Positions 1 through 6,561 of a stretch of 18,236 bases of DNA are shown here, one piece after another. The stretch is from NCBI GenBank assembly GCA_964614375.1, contig CAZTLI010000052.1, forward strand, positions 1-18,236. Reading direction: 5' to 3'. Below the pieces are notes generated by a model that saw only the letters and a program-made list of their open reading frames with translations, was not told where the DNA came from and did not search any database. The DNA comes from CAZTLI01 sp964614375 (GTDB lineage: Bacteria > Chloroflexota > Anaerolineae > Aggregatilineales > Phototrophicaceae). A program made the translations under genes and the position numbers. The number at the start of each line of letters is the position of its first letter. Position 1 is the stretch's first letter.

Positions 1-276
1 ATGACGGTTGCGGAAGTATTTGAACAGGCCAAATCCCTCAGCCCGCAGGAACGCAAAGAATTGGTGAAATTGCTGGTCGATACGCTCGACGTACCGCCTC
101 AGGCCGAACCCGATGCGCCAGAAGAGCATTGGGGGAAAAGTCTGAATCGGTTGATGGAGGAAATTGGCCCTATTGAAATGTTGTATCCAGAAATTGAAGA
201 CCCTGTTGAGTGGGTTAAACATCTGCGCGCAGAACGGCGAAAGAAACGCCTGGATGATGGGGGTGAGGTGGAATGA
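1..276 (+). CDS. Antitoxin-like small protein, partner of a broken PIN toxin
   Basis: A 91-residue acidic protein. Residues 13-30 (LSPQERKELVKLLVDTLD) resemble the N-terminal helix of 'addiction module component' antitoxins, and residues 70-84 form a basic tail (EWVKHLRAERRKKRL). Its stop codon overlaps the ATG of the next gene as ATGA, the layout typical of toxin-antitoxin operons. The downstream gene has PIN-domain motifs, so the expected role is to neutralise that nuclease and probably to bind and repress its own promoter; both are inferred from context. The window begins exactly at this ATG, so neither the ribosome binding site nor the promoter can be seen and a start further upstream is possible. 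I do not recognise a specific antitoxin family with certainty. Confidence 0.7.
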   Translation: MTVAEVFEQAKSLSPQERKELVKLLVDTLDVPPQAEPDAPEEHWGKSLNRLMEEIGPIEMLYPEIEDPVEWVKHLRAERRKKRLDDGGEVE

Positions 277-647
277 GTGTCGGTATTGTGGATACCACAG
301 TCATCCTGCATTACTTTCGTCAAAATCAAGTCGCACAGGCTTGAGTGGATTCTCAAACACAGAGGCTATCCGTCACACCGATTTCTTGGATGGAAGCAGT
401 AGAAGGGTCTAGCAGCAAGGCAAATCTAGCTCAAGCCAAAGTTGTCTTAAACAAATTTGATGTTGTTTATTTGACATCATCTGATCAACACTGGGCGATG
501 GAGCGGCTTGAACAATTCCAATTTAGCCATCATATTGATATGACTGACTGCTTGATTGCGTCGGTTGCCTATCGACTCCAGGTGCCGCTATACACGCATA
601 ATCTCAAAGACATGACGCCGATGGTCGATAATCTCGCCGTCAATTAA
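273..647 (+). pseudogene. PIN-domain toxin (VapC-like) interrupted by an in-frame TGA
   Basis: Reading from the ATG at 273 gives a typical PIN start (GIVDTTVILHYFR), then a TGA at 342-344 (codon 24), after which the same frame stays open to the TAA at 645-647. Read through the stop, the product would be 124 residues and keeps the PIN acidic set: D7, E41 (SWMEAVEG), D92 (MTDCLIASVA) and the C-terminal THNLKD at 108-113. PIN toxins of this class are RNases that cut tRNA or rRNA. No frameshift is needed, so one base change separates this from an intact gene. The GTG at 345 could restart translation but the product would lack D7 and be inactive. Other genes here end in TGA and use TGG for Trp, so readthrough by a variant code is unlikely. 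The cause is either a real inactivating mutation or a consensus error. Confidence 0.8.
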
Positions 648-680
648 AAAGGATGGACTGCTCATTCCCCAATCCATCCT
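646..680 (-). terminator. Probable intrinsic terminator of the molybdoenzyme gene
   Basis: The arms AGGATGGA (650-657) and TCCATCCT (673-680) form a perfect 8-bp stem with a 15-nt loop. Read on the minus strand the stem is followed by TTTTT (650-646). It lies about 42 nt past the stop of the minus-strand gene at 722 and touches the stop codon of the convergent PIN pseudogene. The long loop makes it weaker than a textbook terminator. Confidence 0.5.
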
Positions 681-712
681 CGTTGTGTGCTCTGTGCCTC
701 AGTGGTTAATTT
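681..712 (-). repeat. Degenerate CACAGAG-type intergenic repeat, short copy
   Basis: On the minus strand this reads AACCACTGAGGCACAGAG followed by CACACAACGAGG. It matches the opening of the longer element at 5321 (AACCACTGAGAGCACAGAGG) and lies between convergent gene ends. It is the shortest of three copies in the window. Confidence 0.55.
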
Positions 713-721
713 TTCCCCGTT

Positions 722-1369
722 TTAATAACCACGCCGACCATAGCGTTCTTCTTTGAACGGGTCGCCATAATTATGATACCCGCCCTTTTCCCAGAAGCCC
801 GGTTTATCCACCGCACTGAATTCCAGCGCCCGCACAAATTTCGCGCTCTTCCAGAAATACAGATGCGGTACGAGTGTCCGCACCGGGCCGCCGTGATCGG
901 GTTCGAGCCAATCGCCATCGTATTTATAGGCCAGCAGCGCCTTGTCGCCAAGCATATCGTCCAGCGGGACATTGGTCGTATAACCAAAATCACAGTGGGC
1001 GATGACGTGTTTGGCTGACGGTTTCAGGCCGAACAACGCCACCAGGTCACGAATCAGCACCCCTTCCCACACGGTATCGAACTTGCTCCAGCGCGTGACA
1101 CAGTGAATATCTGTTGTAATCGTGGTTGTGGGCAATTTCAGGAATTCGTCCCATGACCAGCGCATCTCTTTTTCGACCTCGCCAAACACGCGCAAGTCCC
1201 ACGTTTCGGGATTAAAGCCCGGATTTGGCCCATAGGTCAGCACCGGGAATTTGAGTGTGAGCGATTGTCCCGGTGGCAGGCGCCCTTCCTGCATCATCTG
1301 CCGTTCCAAATCCCGGCGATTGGGCTGGTCATCGGTCTTGCCCGGACGCAATTTGTCAAACAATCCCAT
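722..1369 (-). CDS. Sulfite-oxidase-like molybdopterin-dependent oxidoreductase
   Basis: A 215-residue protein of the sulfite oxidase/YedY (MsrP) molybdopterin-binding fold. The motif TDIHCVTRWSKFD puts the expected molybdenum-ligand cysteine at C90; HGGPVR at 159-164 and the WKSAKFVR region at 173-180 are also typical of the fold. There is no Tat or Sec signal and no haem or dimerisation domain, so it should be a compact cytoplasmic enzyme rather than a classical sulfite oxidase or periplasmic MsrP. The physiological substrate cannot be read from the sequence. The start is supported by GAGGA about 9 nt upstream and an extended -10 at 1410-1415. It is probably transcribed alone, with a candidate terminator at 646-680. 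Family assignment is firm; exact function is unknown. Confidence 0.9.
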   Translation of the reverse strand: MGLFDKLRPGKTDDQPNRRDLERQMMQEGRLPPGQSLTLKFPVLTYGPNPGFNPETWDLRVFGEVEKEMRWSWDEFLKLPTTTITTDIHCVTRWSKFDTVWEGVLIRDLVALFGLKPSAKHVIAHCDFGYTTNVPLDDMLGDKALLAYKYDGDWLEPDHGGPVRTLVPHLYFWKSAKFVRALEFSAVDKPGFWEKGGYHNYGDPFKEERYGRRGY

Positions 1370-1407
1370 GGTTTATTGTCCTCAATATCTCGCGATTGAA
1401 CCCGCTT

Positions 1408-1417
1408 ACAGTATAGC
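1408..1417 (-). promoter_or_regulatory. Extended -10 promoter for the molybdoenzyme gene
   Basis: On the minus strand the sequence TGCTATACT carries a -10 hexamer TATACT (1415-1410) preceded by the TG of an extended -10. It lies about 40 nt upstream of the start at 1369. No convincing -35 hexamer is seen at 16-18 nt. Confidence 0.45.
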
Positions 1418-1451
1418 AAAAATTCTCTCGAAACCCTTACAACAGGTACAG

Positions 1452-1489
1452 ACCGCGCGTTTTAACCCATCCCAATGGGCTAAAGCGGT
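1452..1489. repeat. Imperfect palindrome, REP-like hairpin
   Basis: Nested arms ACCGC/GCGGT (1452-1456, 1485-1489), TTTA/TAAA (1461-1464, 1481-1484) and CCCAT/ATGGG (1466-1470, 1475-1479) form an interrupted stem. It sits in non-coding sequence between divergent genes with no adjacent T-tract, so a terminator role is unlikely. Confidence 0.4.
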
Positions 1490-1700
1490 GCTCATCACAC
1501 CTGTGTCTGTCGCTCGCATGATGCAGCAGGTGACGTTCCCATTAATACATCGCTTCTGTGTCTTTATATCGCTCTAATATGTGCAGACAGTCGTTATCAA
1601 TAGGCTGCAAAATCGGCCAGCAGCCCGCGGCAAGACGCCAACCACCCCATAGCGACGGGTTAGCGAAGGGTGATAAGCACCTAATCGTCACACAGCAGGT

Positions 1701-1729
1701 TTTACGCTGCCAGATGAACACAGTACAAT
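1701..1729 (+). promoter_or_regulatory. Promoter of the secreted LamG/SH3b gene
   Basis: TTTACG (1701-1706, four of six matches to TTGACA), a 17-nt spacer and TACAAT (1724-1729, five of six to TATAAT). The expected transcript start is about 28 nt before the ATG at 1765. Confidence 0.45.
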
Positions 1730-1764
1730 AAATATTGAGATGTAAATTACTGTGGAGGCGAACG

Positions 1765-3303
1765 ATGCGACGATGGTTACACACAGGCGGATGGATGTTG
1801 TGCCTCATCGTGCTGGGGCTGCCGATGCCGACTCAGGCACAGGATACCTCGGACATCAACACGCTGCTTGAAGCGGGCGCGCAACCCGTGACCGTCAGCC
1901 AGTTGGTGCGTGAGGAAGGCTTTGATGAAGCCCACGCATGGGATACCTATGCCGATGAGTCGATGAATCTGCGGGTGGAGAACAGCCAGTACCGCGTTGA
2001 GGTCTTCGCCAGCAACTTTTTCACCTGGGGACTCGACACCGCTATCCACACCAATGTCGTGATCGAAGCCGACGCCACCATTGCCAATGCCGAACCGCTG
2101 TCCACCGCCGGGATTATCTGCCGTGCCGATAGCGCCAACACAGGCGATGGCTATTATTTCCGCATCACAGGCACAGGTGAATTCGGCCTGTTTTATCGGG
2201 ATACGGGCCTCTGGGAGGCGTTGGTCAACTGGACACATGCGGACGCGATTTTACCCGCTGGCGAGACCAATCACCTGACCGCCGTTTGTGTCAACGACTA
2301 TCTGGCCTTTTATATCAACAGCACGCTCGTCGCCGAAGTAAACGATGCGCGCCGAACATCGGGCAATGCCGGATTAGAAGCTGGCACAGGGCAGGATGTG
2401 ACGGTTGTCGATGCGCGCTTCGATAACGTTCGCATCTGGGCGGCGACTGTCCCCGACATAGAAGGCGCTGAATCAACCACAACCCGTCGTGCGCCGCAGG
2501 CGCTGGCGAATTACAATGGACGCTGGGACACCGTGGTCACAGACCTGGAAGAAGAGGGCATCATTGCGGAAGGGGGCAGCCTCGTCTTTGAGGAAGATTA
2601 CACCTTCTTCAGTGGACAGGGCGCATTTTTCACGCCGCTCGCGCGCACGTCGCCCTATGCGGATGTGGTGATGGCGGGTGAATTGACCTTCAACGTCGGC
2701 GCGACTGTGGAGGTCGAACGCTGTTTCCTCGCGGCACGCATCAATACCGATCCCGGCGGCACTGCCACGACCTATATCGACGCCGGATTTTTGAACGATG
2801 GCAGCCTGCGCCTGACAGACCGGTACGAAAATAGCAGCAGCACGCAAACGATAGCAATCTTCGATACCGGCTTTGACCTGTCTGTGCCCCACCATCTGCT
2901 GCTGCTGGTACTGGACAATCACATGACCGTCTATGTCGATGGGCAGTTGGTCGTCATGGACTTTGACGTGGTAGACCGCGCGGGCACGTATGGCATCGCC
3001 TTGATTGGACGCGGCGCCGGTGTGCGGTGTGAAGGGCGTAACGTGTGGGTCTATCAAGCGCCCGCGATTATCCCCGGCGTTTGCGAAATCACCGCGCCCA
3101 ACGTCGTCAACCAGCGCAGCGGCCCCGGCACGAACTTCGGCGTCGCCGGACAACTGGCAGCAGGGACGGTGACGCGCGCCAGCGGTCAGACTATCGGCAC
3201 AGATGAGGCGTTGTGGTGGCAGCTCGATGACGGCACATGGGTGCGGGGCAATGTCGTCACCGCGCAGGGTGACTGTCGTAATCTACCCGTCATCGCGCGT
3301 TAA
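1765..3303 (+). CDS. Secreted protein with two LamG-like segments and a C-terminal SH3b domain
   Basis: I chose the ATG at 1765 because GGAGG lies 7 nt upstream and it yields a clean signal peptide. A TTG 30 nt upstream is open in frame but would put charged residues before the signal. The 512-residue product has a basic N-terminus, a hydrophobic core at 9-20 and a likely cleavage after TQA (residue 25), so it is exported and not a lipoprotein. Residues about 55-227 and 265-430 are two related all-beta, jelly-roll-like segments (YYFRITGTGEFGLF..., AFYINSTLVAEV; then MTVYVDGQLVVM), like LamG/DUF1080 concanavalin folds that often bind carbohydrate. Residues 440-504 form a bacterial SH3 domain (NVVNQRSGPGTNFGVAG ... 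WWQLDDGTWVRGNVV) bounded by C440 and C504. A role in cell-surface or polysaccharide binding is inferred; no catalytic motif is seen. Confidence 0.85.
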   Translation: MRRWLHTGGWMLCLIVLGLPMPTQAQDTSDINTLLEAGAQPVTVSQLVREEGFDEAHAWDTYADESMNLRVENSQYRVEVFASNFFTWGLDTAIHTNVVIEADATIANAEPLSTAGIICRADSANTGDGYYFRITGTGEFGLFYRDTGLWEALVNWTHADAILPAGETNHLTAVCVNDYLAFYINSTLVAEVNDARRTSGNAGLEAGTGQDVTVVDARFDNVRIWAATVPDIEGAESTTTRRAPQALANYNGRWDTVVTDLEEEGIIAEGGSLVFEEDYTFFSGQGAFFTPLARTSPYADVVMAGELTFNVGATVEVERCFLAARINTDPGGTATTYIDAGFLNDGSLRLTDRYENSSSTQTIAIFDTGFDLSVPHHLLLLVLDNHMTVYVDGQLVVMDFDVVDRAGTYGIALIGRGAGVRCEGRNVWVYQAPAIIPGVCEITAPNVVNQRSGPGTNFGVAGQLAAGTVTRASGQTIGTDEALWWQLDDGTWVRGNVVTAQGDCRNLPVIAR

Positions 3304-3348
3304 GATTGACCGGATACTGCATCCCCGCCCCATAAACCGCTAAATTGT

Positions 3349-3379
3349 GGGTGAGCGCGCGCTGCTTACCCGCTTTTTT
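3349..3379 (+). terminator. Intrinsic terminator of the secreted-protein gene
   Basis: GGGTGAGC (3349-3356) pairs with GCTTACCC (3364-3371), an 8-bp stem with one G-U pair and a 7-nt loop, followed by GC and six T (3374-3379). It is 46 nt past the stop codon. Confidence 0.8.
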
Positions 3380-3452
3380 CGCTATTTTTGCGGCTAAAAA
3401 ATTGAAAACTGATAAAAATGGTTTGTATCTAGTTAAGATTGTGGGACAGAAC

Positions 3453-3482
3453 TTGACACAAACTCAGGCTTTCTCATATAAT
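3453..3482 (+). promoter_or_regulatory. Consensus housekeeping promoter of yceD-rpoD
   Basis: TTGACA (3453-3458), an 18-nt spacer and TATAAT (3477-3482): both hexamers match the vegetative sigma consensus exactly. A-rich sequence upstream (about 3394-3418) could act as an UP element. The leader to the ATG at 3555 is about 65 nt. Confidence 0.85.
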
Positions 3483-3554
3483 TCAAACAGAGTTAACGGC
3501 TAAATGTTAGGATTTTGTTACACGGTTTAGCCAACACCGGATGGGATTTGTACT

Positions 3555-4079
3555 ATGAAAAACCCAACACTAATCCATAACCGTGTATTTAAAATCAATG
3601 TTGGCTTCTTACTCACAGCAGGCCCTGGTCTTATCCACGACTCCGAACTCGACATCCCCGCCGTCCGCGTGGCTGAAGACCTGTATCTGAAGTATATTCG
3701 CGGGTCGCTGCGCCTCAGCCGCACCAAAGAGGGTATTCTGGTGCAAGCCAACCTCAAAGCCGGTGTCGATGCAGAATGCTATCGCTGCCTCGATGTGGTG
3801 GAACGCGACATCCACATTCATCTGGAAGAATTATTTGCCTACCCTGCAATGCCCGATACCGAATTTAGCGTGAATGCTGCCGGGCAGCTTGACCTCGCGC
3901 CATTGGTACGCGCCGAAATTTTGATCGAAACCGGTCAGCGTGTGCTCTGCCGAGACGATTGCAAAGGCCTGTGCGCCCATTGCGGGACAAACTTGAACAC
4001 CGATGTCTGCGCTTGCGAGACAGAGGCAATTGACCCGCGTCTCGCGCCACTTAAAGCACTCCTGGACTTTAAAAAGTAG
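3555..4079 (+). CDS. yceD: YceD/DUF177 family protein with zinc-binding cysteines
   Basis: A 174-residue protein of the DUF177 (YceD) family. The first cysteine pair is C75/C78 (ECYRCLD) and the C-terminal cluster is CRDDCKGLCAHCGTNLN (C132, C136, C140, C143), followed by C152/C154 and the conserved DPRLAPLKAL tail (160-169). The cysteines probably bind zinc. In many bacteria this gene sits directly upstream of rpmF (ribosomal protein L32) and is linked to 23S rRNA accumulation. Here the next gene is the primary sigma factor and no L32 gene follows. The ribosome binding site before the ATG is weak (GGATGGGA about 10 nt away). It shares the consensus promoter at 3453-3482 and lies 49 nt before rpoD with no terminator between, so cotranscription is likely. 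Confidence 0.88.
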   Translation: MKNPTLIHNRVFKINVGFLLTAGPGLIHDSELDIPAVRVAEDLYLKYIRGSLRLSRTKEGILVQANLKAGVDAECYRCLDVVERDIHIHLEELFAYPAMPDTEFSVNAAGQLDLAPLVRAEILIETGQRVLCRDDCKGLCAHCGTNLNTDVCACETEAIDPRLAPLKALLDFKK

Positions 4080-4128
4080 CACAGCGGTATTATCCGTCAG
4101 TTTATAGTTCATATTCGGGAGCCTTGTC

Positions 4129-5250
4129 TTGACTGCCTACGATAATAGTTTTGACAGTGAATTAGACACACTCGAAGAAGGCGATTTTCTTAACGAAGAG
4201 TTGGAGATGTCGGATGATGTTGACATAGACGACATAGAAGATGATGACGACCTCTTTTTTGATATGGACGACTCGGACATCGTGTATGATGATGATGACG
4301 ATGACTTTGATGATTATCCGGCTGAAGATGAATACGATTTAGCCATCATGGCCTCCAGTGATACCGTGGGCCTGTATCTGAAAGAGATGGCGCGCGTGCC
4401 CCTGCTGGATACCGAAGAAGAAGTCCAGCTTGCGATGCGCCTCGAAGCCGGTATCGCAGCCGAAGAAAAGCTCTATAAAAATCCTAATCACGAACGCGCG
4501 GTTGAATGGCAGTTCCTCGTCGAAGATGGCAACACCGCCCGCGAGCACCTCATTAAAGCCAACACCCGTCTGGTCGTCTCCATCGCCAAGAAATATATGT
4601 CACGCGGCGTCCCTTTCCTCGACCTGATTCAAGAGGGCAATCTGGGCTTGATGAAAGCCGTCGAGAAATTCGATTATCGTCGCGGTTATCGCTTCAGCAC
4701 CTATGCCACATGGTGGATTCGCCAGACCATCACCCGCGCGATTGCCGACCAGGGTCGTACCATTCGCGTACCCGTCCACATGAGTGACCGCATCCGCCGC
4801 CTGTATCGGGTGGTGCGCGACCTCGAACAGCATCACGGGCGCAAGCCAACGGTGGACGAAATCGCCGCTGAACTGGAAATGGAACCGCGCAAAGTGCAGT
4901 GGATGCTGCGCGTATCGTGGCAGCCGCTGAGTCTGGAACATCCCGTTGGCGAAGATGAAGACAGCGAATTGGGCAATTTCATTGAAAACGACAGCGAACC
5001 CACCCCCACCGAAACCGCCTACAGCAATTTGCTGCAAGAAAAAATTGAACAACTCTTAACGACGCTGACCCCGCGTGAAGCCCGGATTCTGCGCCTGCGC
5101 TTCGGCCTGCAAAATGGTCGCGCCTATACGCTGGAAGAGGTCGGGCAGAAATTTGGTCTCACCCGTGAACGGATTCGACAAATCGAAGGGCGTGCGCTGC
5201 GTCGCCTGCGTCATCCGCGTCGCAGCCGTCAGCTGCGCGATTATCTGTAA
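4129..5250 (+). CDS. rpoD: Primary (housekeeping) RNA polymerase sigma factor
   Basis: A 373-residue RpoD/SigA-type sigma-70 factor that directs core polymerase to vegetative promoters. Region 1.2 is at about 77-108 (DTVGLYLKEMARVPLL), region 2 at 137-207 with the -10 recognition helix (RFSTYATWWIRQTITRAI), region 3 at about 216-295 and region 4 at about 300-373 with the -35 helix-turn-helix (TLEEVGQKFGLTRERIRQIE). The start is TTG at 4129, supported by GGGAG 7 nt upstream; no in-frame ATG would retain the N-terminus. Residues 1-70 hold 36 Asp/Glu, and there is no Lys, Arg or His before K85, a strongly acidic stand-in for region 1.1. It ends at a strong terminator. The consensus promoter upstream of yceD suggests it is driven by its own holoenzyme. 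Confidence 0.95.
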   Translation: MTAYDNSFDSELDTLEEGDFLNEELEMSDDVDIDDIEDDDDLFFDMDDSDIVYDDDDDDFDDYPAEDEYDLAIMASSDTVGLYLKEMARVPLLDTEEEVQLAMRLEAGIAAEEKLYKNPNHERAVEWQFLVEDGNTAREHLIKANTRLVVSIAKKYMSRGVPFLDLIQEGNLGLMKAVEKFDYRRGYRFSTYATWWIRQTITRAIADQGRTIRVPVHMSDRIRRLYRVVRDLEQHHGRKPTVDEIAAELEMEPRKVQWMLRVSWQPLSLEHPVGEDEDSELGNFIENDSEPTPTETAYSNLLQEKIEQLLTTLTPREARILRLRFGLQNGRAYTLEEVGQKFGLTRERIRQIEGRALRRLRHPRRSRQLRDYL

Positions 5251-5279
5251 AACGCTTCCTTATATAGTGGCAATCAGTA

Positions 5280-5305
5280 ACGGCGCGGCAACCCGCGTCG
5301 TTTTT
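5280..5305 (+). terminator. Intrinsic terminator of rpoD
   Basis: ACGGCGCGG (5280-5288) pairs with CCGCGTCGT (5293-5301) as a 9-bp GC-rich stem with one G-U pair and the tetraloop CAAC, running into TTTTT (5301-5305). It lies 29 nt past the rpoD stop codon. Confidence 0.88.
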
Positions 5306-5320
5306 AATTGCTGAACTGCA

Positions 5321-5416
5321 AAATAAACCACTGAGAGCACAGAGGAAGAACAACAGATTCAACGCAAAGGACGCAGAGGGTTTGAGGGATTGGGTGTTAG
5401 ATTTTAGGGGTTAGCA
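5321..5416 (+). repeat. Degenerate CACAGAGG / CGCAGAGG intergenic repeat, longest copy
   Basis: It opens with AACCACTGAGAGCACAGAGG, continues with AACGCAAAGGACGCAGAGGG and ends in a G/T-rich tail with two GTTAG units. Related copies on the minus strand lie at 681-712 and 11150-11213. No open reading frame supports coding. Confidence 0.6.
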
Positions 5417-5551
5417 GTTTATGCCATTGTGCTGTTTTTGCCGATGTGCAATCTAACGTTGAGAACCTGACATTTTTGTGCAATGGGTCGTTTGCGCCGC
5501 CAGACGATAGCGGTGTTGTGTACTGTCATCGTCTGGCTGCCACAGTGCCAC

Positions 5552-5574
5552 GTCCACTGAGGTGGACAATTTTT
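5552..5574 (+). terminator. Terminator-like hairpin
   Basis: GTCCAC (5552-5557), loop TGAG and GTGGAC (5562-5567) are followed by AATTTTT (5568-5574). It is oriented to stop plus-strand transcription about 300 nt beyond rpoD and so could be a backup terminator protecting the convergent minus-strand gene. The stem is only 6 bp. Confidence 0.4.
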
Positions 5575-5776
5575 CTCGTGCAAAAAGCACCCTTTGCTGA
5601 TCGTGTCAGCTTCAGATGACGTGTCTTGCGGGCAGCCGCACGTTTTACCGGGTGGCGGAACAACCGCAGCTGTTACCTGTGTATGTTTTCCTGAATGGGT
5701 CAGGTTTTCAGCCCACATCCCATCACTACGCTTACCTGGAACTTGCGTCCTGGCACTACATTTACTCGGCGCAACC

Positions 5777-6370
5777 TCAGCCCCCGTCACTACCCGCCTC
5801 TCCTTTACGGGCGGAGAAAAATCGTGTGAACCAGCGCGCATACCACTTGAAAAAACCAATGGGCAGCAAATTGACACTTTTGCGCTTGCGACGGTCTGGT
5901 CGGGGTTTGATGCCATATTCCATACGATACTGCGTATCTTCTTCTTCATGCACGACCTGACTCACATAGGCGTAGGTCGCCTCATAGACGGCATCGAGGT
6001 GTGTACCCATGCTGACCTTACAATGCGGGCACATATCCGTCACAGCGAAGACCGCTTTGCCACAGGCGGGACAATATTTCCAATATTCCGGCTTCTGGAT
6101 GCCTTCCGGCGCGGTATCCATCTCGGTGACGGGGTTGCCGCAGATATTGCAATGAGTCAGCATGATACCGCAGTGACCACATGAATCGCTATTTTCATCG
6201 TAGACATCATAGAGTTTGTTACCGCATCCCGTGCAGTAGGGTTGAATCGTATCGCAATGGGCGCAGTAAATGGCGGCGACTTCGGTATTTTTATAGAATC
6301 CGCCGACGTTGACCTCTTCGGCGAGCTGCGCCAGCCATGCGAACCCTTCAGGCACTTGATTTTTTGGCAT
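5777..6370 (-). CDS. Multi-zinc-ribbon protein of unknown function
   Basis: A 197-residue protein with six CxxC knuckles: C36/C39, C46/C49, C64/C67, C74/C77, C100/C103 and C114/C117. Paired in order they would make three zinc ribbons. The first 30 residues are free of cysteine and fairly hydrophobic. The tail (158-189) is basic, then aromatic and hydrophobic (NLLPIGFFKWYARWFTRFF), and could form an amphipathic helix that contacts membrane or nucleic acid. No catalytic motif is visible, so a scaffold, adaptor or nucleic-acid-binding role is as far as one can go. AAGGA about 7 nt upstream (minus strand) supports the ATG at 6370. Its regular cysteine spacing makes it the real gene where several frames are open. 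I do not recognise a named family. Confidence 0.8.
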   Translation of the reverse strand: MPKNQVPEGFAWLAQLAEEVNVGGFYKNTEVAAIYCAHCDTIQPYCTGCGNKLYDVYDENSDSCGHCGIMLTHCNICGNPVTEMDTAPEGIQKPEYWKYCPACGKAVFAVTDMCPHCKVSMGTHLDAVYEATYAYVSQVVHEEEDTQYRMEYGIKPRPDRRKRKSVNLLPIGFFKWYARWFTRFFSARKGEAGSDGG

Positions 6371-6396
6371 GAGCGTGTCCTTGCGTTATTGTGCCC

Positions 6397-6410
6397 CACG
6401 TTAAAACGTG
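6397..6410. repeat. Short perfect palindrome CACGTT-AA-AACGTG
   Basis: Perfect 6-bp arms with a 2-nt centre, 27 nt upstream of the zinc-ribbon gene start. It could be a protein-binding palindrome for that gene or part of a REP-like cluster with the hairpin at 6428-6445. Confidence 0.4.
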
Positions 6411-6427
6411 CGGCTACCCAAAAGCCA

Positions 6428-6445
6428 TGTCATCTGAAGATGACA
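6428..6445 (-). repeat. Perfect hairpin TGTCATCT-GA-AGATGACA, possible terminator
   Basis: 8-bp perfect arms around a 2-nt centre, followed on the plus strand by a partial third copy (AGATGAC, 6446-6452). On the minus strand it is followed by TGGC and TTTT, so it might end the deiminase transcript, although it lies about 115 nt past that stop codon. Confidence 0.4.
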
Positions 6446-6561
6446 AGATGACGGCTAACATTGTTGACTCTGTTCAGGCGACCCAATTATCCATTTCGAT
6501 GAACGCGGTACTACGGCAGTCAGATAACTAAATGCGTCCAACGCATCAATCTCTGGCGGCA

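Larger units (their letters stand above)
1370..1764. other. Divergent intergenic region
   Basis: This 395-base gap holds the minus-strand promoter of the molybdoenzyme, an imperfect palindrome at 1452-1489 and the plus-strand promoter and Shine-Dalgarno of the secreted protein. The short open frames here lack ribosome binding sites and recognisable protein features. I see no RNA gene in 1490-1700. Confidence 0.5.
5251..5776. other. Convergent intergenic region without a supported gene
   Basis: This 526-base gap between convergent genes holds the rpoD terminator, a degenerate repeat (5321-5416) and a terminator-like hairpin (5552-5574). Open frames crossing it (for example 5419-5949 minus and 5594-6184 plus) overlap the zinc-ribbon gene, have no plausible ribosome binding site and give low-complexity translations with no recognisable family. 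I see nothing definable in 5580-5776. Confidence 0.55.

Noticed and set aside
342..344. TGA read as a sense codon (alternative code or selenocysteine) in the PIN gene
   Set aside because: Other genes in the window end in TGA and use TGG for Trp, PIN domains need no selenocysteine here, and no SECIS-like hairpin follows the codon.
5321..5416. CRISPR array or tandem repeat
   Set aside because: The units are short, degenerate and without regular spacers or a constant repeat length.
5419..5949. A 176-codon minus-strand open frame downstream of and overlapping the zinc-ribbon gene
   Set aside because: It overlaps the 3' end of a convincing gene in another frame, has no ribosome binding site and gives a composition unlike a real protein.
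5594..6184. A 196-codon plus-strand open frame opposite the zinc-ribbon gene
   Set aside because: It is mostly antisense to the gene with six CxxC motifs; its translation shows no family signature.
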